Below, piece after piece: positions 16,096 through 21,042 of a stretch of DNA of 21,042 nt. Every line of letters starts with the position of its first letter. Within the stretch, counting starts at the first letter, position 1. Source of the DNA: an uncultured Faecalibacterium sp. (lineage in GTDB: Bacteria > Bacillota > Clostridia > Oscillospirales > Ruminococcaceae); NCBI GenBank assembly GCA_900765105.1, contig CAAFQM010000077.1, positions 1-21,042 of the forward strand. The letters run 5' to 3'. The position numbers were made by a program, and so were the translations under genes. The notes below the pieces were generated by a model that was not told where the DNA came from, ran no database searches, and worked only from the letters and a program-made list of their open reading frames with translations.

Positions 16096-16125
16096 ATTTT
16101 AAAGGCTCCGGAGGAATCTGTTCAA
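16096..16125 (-). promoter_or_regulatory. Promoter of the Spo0A-like operon
   Basis: On the minus strand TTGAAC (16125-16120) and TAAAAT (16101-16096) are 18 bases apart. Transcription would start near 16089, with a leader of about 57 bases. A 16-bp palindrome overlaps the -35 box. Confidence 0.6.
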
Positions 16126-16134
16126 TACTGAACA
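16119..16134. promoter_or_regulatory. 16-bp palindrome over the -35 box of the Spo0A-like operon
   Basis: TGTTCA-ATAC-TGAACA is a perfect 6-4-6 inverted repeat covering the -35 box. The position fits a repressor or autoregulation site. The binding protein is unknown. Confidence 0.5.
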
Positions 16135-16560
16135 TGTGGCGGAAATCGTCGGCGCGATATTTTTTGTATCTTTACGTCGCATTTTTGCCGTTTCCGGCGC
16201 ATTTTGCTGCGGTTTCTTGTTGCAGTTTCCGCCGAATGTGTCGAATTTTTGTTTTGAAAGCCCTTTTTCGCCGCTCTTTTGCGTCGTTTCAGATTTCTTT
16301 TTTTAAGATAGCACGAATCCGGCCCGTTTGCAACCGTTTGAAGTTTTTTCCTGAATTTTACATGCCGACACTTTTCCTCCCGGAAGATCCGGTCTTCCGA
16401 AGCAGTATTCCGACCGTTTTTCCGGTCCGATTCCACAGTTTCTTCATAATCTTCTGATAGAATAAGATGGTTTATTACCCAACGGCGGAATCTTTCCCGT
16501 TTATTATAAAAGGTACACAAGCGCTGTTTTTCAACAAAAAGCAGCGGAAAGGCACAGCAC
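16135..16560 (+). promoter_or_regulatory. Long upstream region of the ABC transporter gene with dyads and a possible extended -10 promoter
   Basis: This 426-base stretch shows no gene I can support. It is pyrimidine-rich on the plus strand. TGTCGAA, a match to the Spo0A box, is at 16239-16245. Dyads CGGAAGA-TCCGG-TCTTCCG at 16381-16399 and GACCG-TTTTTC-CGGTC at 16412-16427 lie upstream of TGATAGAAT (16455-16463), an extended -10 without a good -35. A hairpin at 16522-16546 (CGCTGTTTTT with AAAAAGCAGCG, one bulge) lies just before the GGAAAGG ribosome site. Confidence 0.4.
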
Positions 16561-19500
16561 ATGCTTCAACTCAAACACATCCGAAAAGAATACAAAACCG
16601 GCGATCTGGTCCAAAAAGCACTGGATGATGTCAGCCTGAACCTGCGCGACAACGAATTTGTTGCCATCCTCGGCCCGAGCGGTTCCGGCAAGACCACCCT
16701 GCTGAACATCGTGGGCGGTCTGGACCGGTACGACAGCGGCGATCTGGTCATCAACGGCGTCTCCACCAAAAAGTACACCGACCGCGACTGGGACTCTTAC
16801 CGCAACCACACCATCGGTTTCGTGTTCCAGAGCTACAATCTGATCCCGCACCAGACCGTTCTGGCCAACGTGGAGCTGGCGTTGACCATCTCCGGCATCT
16901 CCAAGGCCGAGCGGCGGCGCAGAGCGGCTAAAGCGCTGGAAGACGTGGGTCTGGGCAACCAGCTGCACAAGCATCCCAGCGAGATGTCCGGCGGTCAGAT
17001 GCAGCGCGTCGCCATTGCCCGCGCACTGGTGAACAACCCCGATATCCTGCTGGCAGATGAACCCACCGGCGCGCTGGACAGCGATACCAGCATTCAGGTC
17101 ATGGAGCTGCTCAAGACCGTGGCGCAGGACCGGCTGGTGGTCATGGTCACTCACAACCCCGAGCTGGCCGAACAGTACGCCACCCGCATCGTCCGACTGA
17201 AGGACGGCGTTATCCGCTCCGACACCGACCCCTTTGAACCGGACACTGCTGCCCTGACCCCGCCGGTGCACAAAAATCTGGGCCATTCCTCCATGTCGCC
17301 GCTGACGGCCCTCTCACTGAGCTTCAACAATCTGCTCACCAAAAAGGCCCGCACCCTGCTCACGGCATTTGCCGGTTCCATCGGCATCATCGGCATCGCG
17401 CTGATTCTTTCGCTGTCCAACGGTGTCAATGGTTATATCGAGGATATGGAAAAGTCCACCTTGTCGGAGTATCCGCTGCAGATCTCCAGCAACGGGTTCG
17501 ATTTCACTTCGCTGATGAGTTCGGATGCGTTCGGCACCACCAGCAGCACGGCGTCCTCCGCGCCGGAGGGCATGGTGACCGTGCGGAACATCCTCTCCCA
17601 GCTGACCGCCGGCGTCAGCGTCAACGACCTGACCTCGCTCAAGGATTATCTGGACAGCGACGAATGCACCATTCAGGATGACGCCTCCGCTGTGGAATAC
17701 TCCTACTCCGTTTCTCCGCTGATCTACCGTCAGGATGCCGACGGCAGTATTTATAAGGTAAACCCGGACACCACCTTTTCCGAGTTGAACGGCGGCACCT
17801 TTTCCACCACCAGCATCATGTCCTCCATGATGAGCCCGAACGTCTTTGGCGAGATGGCCGAGACCCCCGAGCTGTACGAAGACCAGTACGACATCAAGGC
17901 CGGGCGCTGGGCCAAAAACTACGACGAATGTATTCTGGTGCTGAATCCTGACGGCAGCATCTCGGACTACGCCCTCTATACTCTGGGCCTGCGCGATCAG
18001 GCCGAGCTGGACAAGGCCCTGCAGCAGTACGCACAAAACCAGAACATCACCCTGCCGGAAGATTACGGCACCTATTCGTATGACGATTTTCTCGGCAAGA
18101 CCTTCAAGGTCATCTCTCAGGCCGACTGCTACACTTATGATAAAGCTCATGGCATCTGGCTGGATAAATCCGGCGACGAAGATTTCATGAAAGAGCTTGT
18201 GGCCAATGCCACGGATCTGAAGATCGTGGGCATCGTCCAGCCCAAGGCCAAAGCTTCCTCTGCCATCCTGCCTGCCGGTGTCGCCTATCTCCACGCCCTG
18301 ACCAACCATGTCATCGACGAGGCTGCCGACAGTGAGATCGTCCGGCAGCAGCTGGCCGACCCGGAAATCAATGTGCTGACCGGTGAACCGTTCGACTCCA
18401 AAGATCTTACCAACATCGACCTTGCTTCCATGTTCTCGGTGGACACCGATGCGCTGAAAAACGCCTTCCAGTTCGATGCCGGTTCCCTCGATTTTGATCT
18501 GAGCGATGCCTTCGACCTGAGCGGCGGTTCCTTTGACCTCAGCTCTCTGCTGAAAAACGCCGATTTCTCGCTGGATCTGGGCAGCATCGACCTGAGCGGG
18601 GTCGATTTCAGCAGCATCGATCTCAGCGGTATTGACCTGAGCGGCATCGACTTCAGCGGCATTGAGCTGCCTCCCATGGATGATCTGGACCTGAGCCAGC
18701 TGTTCGACGGCATGGACCTCTCCATCTCGCCGGACGCGCTGCAATCGCTGATGAAAAAGATCCTGACCGGTTATAAAGACTATATCATCGGCAACGGCAT
18801 CCTGCATCTGGACAAGATCGGCTTCCGCTATTATATGGAGAGCGACCAGTTCAAGCAGATCCTTGCCGACTCCATGGGAGACCTGTTGAACACCGACGGG
18901 CTGCAGCAGCAGTTCACCGAAGCGCTGCAGAAGAACCTGCAGGGCGTGATGGAAAGCTACTCTGCTCAGGTCGGGCAGCAGCTGATGCAGCAGATCGGTG
19001 ACCAGATCGGCGAACAGCTGAACGGTGAGCTTGGCCAGCAGCTGGCCGCACAGCTCGGTTCTGCGCTGCAGGGCCAGATCGCATCCGCGCTGCAGGGCCA
19101 GCTCGGTTCCTCGATGGAAGCGCTGATCCAGCAGCTTTTGCCCCAGTTCAGCCAGCAGCTGCAGACCGCTCTGCAGGATAACATCGCCCAGATGGGCGGG
19201 CAGATGGAAGGCGCACTGAAGATCGATGCCTCCGCCTTCCAGAATGCCATCCAGCTCAACATGTCCGGCTCGGAGCTGACCGAAATGGTCAAGAGCACGG
19301 TCAACGGCGCTTCTTCCAGTTACGACAGCCTGCTCAACACCCTTGGCTATGCCGACTACGAAAAGCCCGATGCCATCTGGATCTACCCCAGCAGCTTCGA
19401 GGCAAAGAACCGCATCGTGGAAAAGCTGGACGCCTACAACGACGCCATGGAAGCAAAAGGTGAAGAGGACAAGGTGATCCATTACACTGACACCGTTGGC

Positions 19501-19941
19501 ACCCTGATGGATTCCGTCACCCAGATCGTTGACATGGTAAGCAATGTGCTGGTGGCATTTGTAGCCATCTCGCTGGTCGTTTCTTCCATCATGATCGGTG
19601 TCATCACCTATATCAGCGTTCTGGAACGCCGCAAAGAGATCGGCATCCTGCGCGCCATCGGTGCTTCCAAGCGGAATGTTTCCGAGGTGTTCAACGCCGA
19701 AACCTTCATCATCGGCCTGTGCTCCGGCGTGATCGGCGTGGTGCTGAGCCTGCTGCTTCTCATCCCGGGCAACATGCTCATCCACAACATTGCCGGCAAC
19801 AACGATGTTGTCGCTTCGCTGCCGCCGACAGCTGCGCTCATCCTTATCGTGCTGGCCACCTTCCTGACCATCCTCGGCGGCCTGATCCCCGCAAAGAGCG
19901 CCGCAAAGAGCAACCCCGTGATCGCTCTGCGGTCGGAATAA
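16561..19941 (+). CDS. ABC transporter ATPase-permease fusion (MacB/FtsX type) with a very large extracytoplasmic insert
   Basis: The 1126-residue protein joins an ABC ATPase to an FtsX-like permease in the inner membrane. Walker A GPSGSGKTT is at 38-46, signature MSGGQ at 142-146, Walker B ILLADE at 162-167 and the switch His198 in VTHNPE. TM1 lies at about 266-286; three more segments lie at about 995-1018, 1045-1070 and 1088-1110, with the ERRKEIGILRAIGAS motif between the second and third. The outer domain between TM1 and TM2 is about 700 residues, far larger than in typical MacB. It holds a five-residue repeat (IDLSG/IDFSG) at about 675-703 and a Gln-rich stretch at about 781-890 with motifs such as ALQGQ. 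The family acts in peptide or envelope-stress export or in signalling to cell-wall enzymes; no substrate can be assigned. GGAAAGG precedes the ATG. No separate partner protein is nearby. Confidence 0.93.
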   Translation: MLQLKHIRKEYKTGDLVQKALDDVSLNLRDNEFVAILGPSGSGKTTLLNIVGGLDRYDSGDLVINGVSTKKYTDRDWDSYRNHTIGFVFQSYNLIPHQTVLANVELALTISGISKAERRRRAAKALEDVGLGNQLHKHPSEMSGGQMQRVAIARALVNNPDILLADEPTGALDSDTSIQVMELLKTVAQDRLVVMVTHNPELAEQYATRIVRLKDGVIRSDTDPFEPDTAALTPPVHKNLGHSSMSPLTALSLSFNNLLTKKARTLLTAFAGSIGIIGIALILSLSNGVNGYIEDMEKSTLSEYPLQISSNGFDFTSLMSSDAFGTTSSTASSAPEGMVTVRNILSQLTAGVSVNDLTSLKDYLDSDECTIQDDASAVEYSYSVSPLIYRQDADGSIYKVNPDTTFSELNGGTFSTTSIMSSMMSPNVFGEMAETPELYEDQYDIKAGRWAKNYDECILVLNPDGSISDYALYTLGLRDQAELDKALQQYAQNQNITLPEDYGTYSYDDFLGKTFKVISQADCYTYDKAHGIWLDKSGDEDFMKELVANATDLKIVGIVQPKAKASSAILPAGVAYLHALTNHVIDEAADSEIVRQQLADPEINVLTGEPFDSKDLTNIDLASMFSVDTDALKNAFQFDAGSLDFDLSDAFDLSGGSFDLSSLLKNADFSLDLGSIDLSGVDFSSIDLSGIDLSGIDFSGIELPPMDDLDLSQLFDGMDLSISPDALQSLMKKILTGYKDYIIGNGILHLDKIGFRYYMESDQFKQILADSMGDLLNTDGLQQQFTEALQKNLQGVMESYSAQVGQQLMQQIGDQIGEQLNGELGQQLAAQLGSALQGQIASALQGQLGSSMEALIQQLLPQFSQQLQTALQDNIAQMGGQMEGALKIDASAFQNAIQLNMSGSELTEMVKSTVNGASSSYDSLLNTLGYADYEKPDAIWIYPSSFEAKNRIVEKLDAYNDAMEAKGEEDKVIHYTDTVGTLMDSVTQIVDMVSNVLVAFVAISLVVSSIMIGVITYISVLERRKEIGILRAIGASKRNVSEVFNAETFIIGLCSGVIGVVLSLLLLIPGNMLIHNIAGNNDVVASLPPTAALILIVLATFLTILGGLIPAKSAAKSNPVIALRSE

Positions 19942-19956
19942 TTTCTCCCGCATCCC

Positions 19957-19992
19957 GCAAAGGCCTCTGCACCGCGCAGCGGCCTTTTTTGC
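19957..19992 (+). terminator. Terminator of the ABC transporter gene
   Basis: AAAGGCC (19959-19965), an inner CTGC...GCAG stem and GGCCTTT are followed by a T run to 19990. The final TT of the T run is also the start of the -35 box of the next promoter. Confidence 0.88.
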
Positions 19993-20017
19993 ATTCCCGG
20001 CCGGGTTGTGTTAGAAT
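19989..20017 (+). promoter_or_regulatory. Promoter of the SpoU-family methyltransferase gene, overlapping a terminator
   Basis: TTGCAT at 19989-19994 and TAGAAT at 20012-20017 have 17-base spacing. Transcription would start near 20024, with a leader of about 27 bases that contains AAAGGAG. Confidence 0.7.
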
Positions 20018-20050
20018 AAGAAAAAAGCCAGTTTAAAGGAGAATTTCCTT

Positions 20051-20878
20051 ATGCCGAATATCATTGAGATCACAGACCTTTCCGCCCCGGAGCTGGACGT
20101 TTACGCCCGGCTGACACAGGCACAGCTGCGCAACCGTCTGGAACCGGAAAAGGGCATCTTCATCGCCGAAAGCCCAAAGGTGATCGCCCGGGCGCTGGAT
20201 GCCGGGTATCAGCCCCTTTCCCTGCTGATGGAGCGCAAGCAGATCACCGGCCCCGCAGCAGAGATCCTGACCCGCTGCGGGGATGCGCCGGTGTACACCG
20301 CCGACCGGGAAACGCTGGCCAGCCTGACCGGATTCGAGCTGACCCGGGGCGTGCTGTGCGCATTCCGCCGTCCGCTGCCGCGCAGCGTGGAAGAGATCTG
20401 CCGCAATGCCCGCCGGGTAGCCGTGCTGGAAGGCATCGTGGACTCCACCAATGTGGGGGCCATCTTCCGCAGCGCTGCCGCGCTGAACATGGACGCCGTG
20501 CTCATCACGCCCTCCTGCTGTGACCCGCTGTGCCGCCGTGCTGTGCGCGTGAGCATGGGCACCGTCTTTCAGGTACCATGGGCGCAGATCGGTGCCTGCC
20601 CCGCCGACTGGCCGGAAAACGGCATCGCAAAGCTGCATGAGCTGGGGTTCAAGACCGCCGCCATGGCCCTGAGCGACCGCTCGGTCAGCATCGATGATGC
20701 AGCCCTTTCCGCCGAGCCGAAGCTGGCCATTGTGCTGGGTACCGAAGGCGACGGCCTTGCCCACAGCACCATTGCCGCCTGCGATTATACCGTAAAGATC
20801 CCCATGTCCCACGGGGTGGACTCTCTGAATGTTGCCGCCGCCAGCGCCGTGGCGTTCTGGCAGCTGGGCAACCGCTGA
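20051..20878 (+). CDS. TrmH/SpoU-family RNA 2'-O-ribose methyltransferase
   Basis: It transfers a methyl group from S-adenosylmethionine to a ribose 2'-OH in tRNA or rRNA. The 275-residue protein has an N-terminal RNA-binding-type domain (GIFIAESPKVIARALDAG at 35-52) and a SPOUT catalytic domain. Motif 1 is DSTNVGAIFRSAAAL at 131-145 with Asn134 and Arg140, motif 2 GTEGDGL at 230-236, and motif 3 IPMSHGVDSLNVAAASAV at 250-267, which form the knotted SAM-binding site. All three motifs appear intact. The start ATG at 20051 has AAAGGAG upstream. It is a single-gene unit. The exact RNA target cannot be told from sequence; similar proteins are annotated as 23S rRNA methyltransferases, so a gene symbol would be a guess. 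Confidence 0.93.
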   Translation: MPNIIEITDLSAPELDVYARLTQAQLRNRLEPEKGIFIAESPKVIARALDAGYQPLSLLMERKQITGPAAEILTRCGDAPVYTADRETLASLTGFELTRGVLCAFRRPLPRSVEEICRNARRVAVLEGIVDSTNVGAIFRSAAALNMDAVLITPSCCDPLCRRAVRVSMGTVFQVPWAQIGACPADWPENGIAKLHELGFKTAAMALSDRSVSIDDAALSAEPKLAIVLGTEGDGLAHSTIAACDYTVKIPMSHGVDSLNVAAASAVAFWQLGNR

Positions 20879-20902
20879 GTACCCCGCTCCGGCAGAAACT
20901 TC

Positions 20903-20931
20903 TTGACAAATTCCCAAAACAGAGTTACACT
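20903..20931 (+). promoter_or_regulatory. Strong promoter of a stable-RNA-like gene
   Basis: TTGACA at 20903-20908 is a perfect -35 box. TACACT at 20926-20931 follows after 17 bases. Transcription would start about ten bases before the tRNA-like GGGCCTG at 20948. No ribosome site or reading frame follows. Confidence 0.75.
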
Positions 20932-20947
20932 TACAGCGTCCTGATAA

Positions 20948-21042
20948 GGGCCTGTAGCTCAGTTGGGAGTGCAAGCGTATCGCTTTTGTGCCCCACGGAG
21001 TTGTGGGCATTCAAATGGGGAGTATGTCGGTTGGTCGCCCAA
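20948..21042 (+). tRNA. tRNA-like 5' segment, incomplete or interrupted
   Basis: GGGCCTGTAGCTCAGTTGGGAG reads as a standard tRNA acceptor strand, TA at positions 8-9, D-stem GCTC and D-loop. The following bases do not form a normal anticodon arm, variable loop or T-arm: CAAGC-GTATCGC-TTTTG pairs poorly, and no CAGGCCC acceptor partner is present before the window ends. Instead there is a different hairpin, TGCCCCAC-GGAGTT-GTGGGCA (20989-21009, one bulged C), and TTGG-TCGC-CCAA at the edge. It may be a tRNA broken by an insertion or intron, a tRNA pseudogene, or an assembly joint. No amino acid can be assigned. Confidence 0.35.

Noticed and set aside
16176..16235. Short imperfect direct repeats (GCATTTTTGC / GCATTTTGC with GTTTCC)
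   Set aside because: Too short and irregular to call a repeat array; there is no CRISPR-like repeat-spacer spacing.
16122..16562. 146-codon minus-strand frame and 107-codon plus-strand frame in the ABC transporter upstream region
   Set aside because: One is Lys/Arg-rich and the other Phe/Arg-rich, reflecting a pyrimidine-biased strand; neither has a ribosome site or recognisable fold, and the minus frame would start over the transporter start.
17314..19953. 879-codon open frame on the minus strand
   Set aside because: Antisense to the ABC transporter gene, whose ATPase and permease motifs are unmistakable; the frame has a shadow composition (His, Gln, Val, Asp).
20989..21021. TTCAAAT near 21010 as a tRNA T-loop
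   Set aside because: The flanking bases GGGCA and GGGGA do not pair, so no T-stem can form.

Overview
The window carries GC-rich anaerobic Firmicutes-type DNA. Gene content and style suggest a gut member of the Oscillospiraceae/Ruminococcaceae, most likely Faecalibacterium or a close relative such as Gemmiger or Subdoligranulum: paired PPi-type phosphofructokinases, archerase/2-hydroxyacyl-CoA dehydratase-like proteins, a Spo0A-type regulator and strong AGGAGG ribosome sites. The taxon is an inference; no rRNA marker is present. I see no insertion sequence, phage, CRISPR array or replication origin.

Layout. 1-1605 (minus): purE-purF of purine synthesis, purF cut by the window edge. They sit behind an unannotated 34-codon reading frame whose stop codon lies in a very strong terminator, an arrangement that looks like a translation-coupled attenuator. 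2021-2503 (minus): YbaK/EbsC-type aminoacyl-tRNA deacylase. 2670-3822 (plus): DAHP synthase behind a near-consensus promoter covered by two copies of an 18-bp palindromic operator. 3901-4932 (minus): membrane-anchored SGNH/GDSL hydrolase, back to back with 5255-7792 (plus), two tandem phosphofructokinase paralogues with PPi-type active sites. 7894-9297 (minus): TPR lipoprotein. 9503-13790 (minus): two-gene operon of a 984-aa double-ATPase archerase/DUF2229 protein and a 438-aa dehydratase-like partner. 14132-16032 (minus): three-gene regulatory operon (short unknown protein, Spo0A-like regulator with a dead receiver, soluble GHKL kinase-like protein). 16561-19941 (plus): 1126-aa ABC ATPase-permease fusion with a very large extracytoplasmic insertion. 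20051-20878 (plus): SpoU-family RNA methyltransferase. 20903-21042 (plus): a strong promoter followed by a tRNA-like 5' segment that does not continue as a normal tRNA.

The genes are mostly core metabolism (purines, aromatic amino acids, glycolysis), RNA maintenance and envelope functions, each with its own promoter and terminator. The points most worth a second look are the purE leader frame, the double operator of the DAHP synthase, the receiver-dead Spo0A-like operon, the archerase-like pair, the repeat-rich ABC transporter insert and the broken tRNA-like end. All calls rest on reading motifs, not on database searches.
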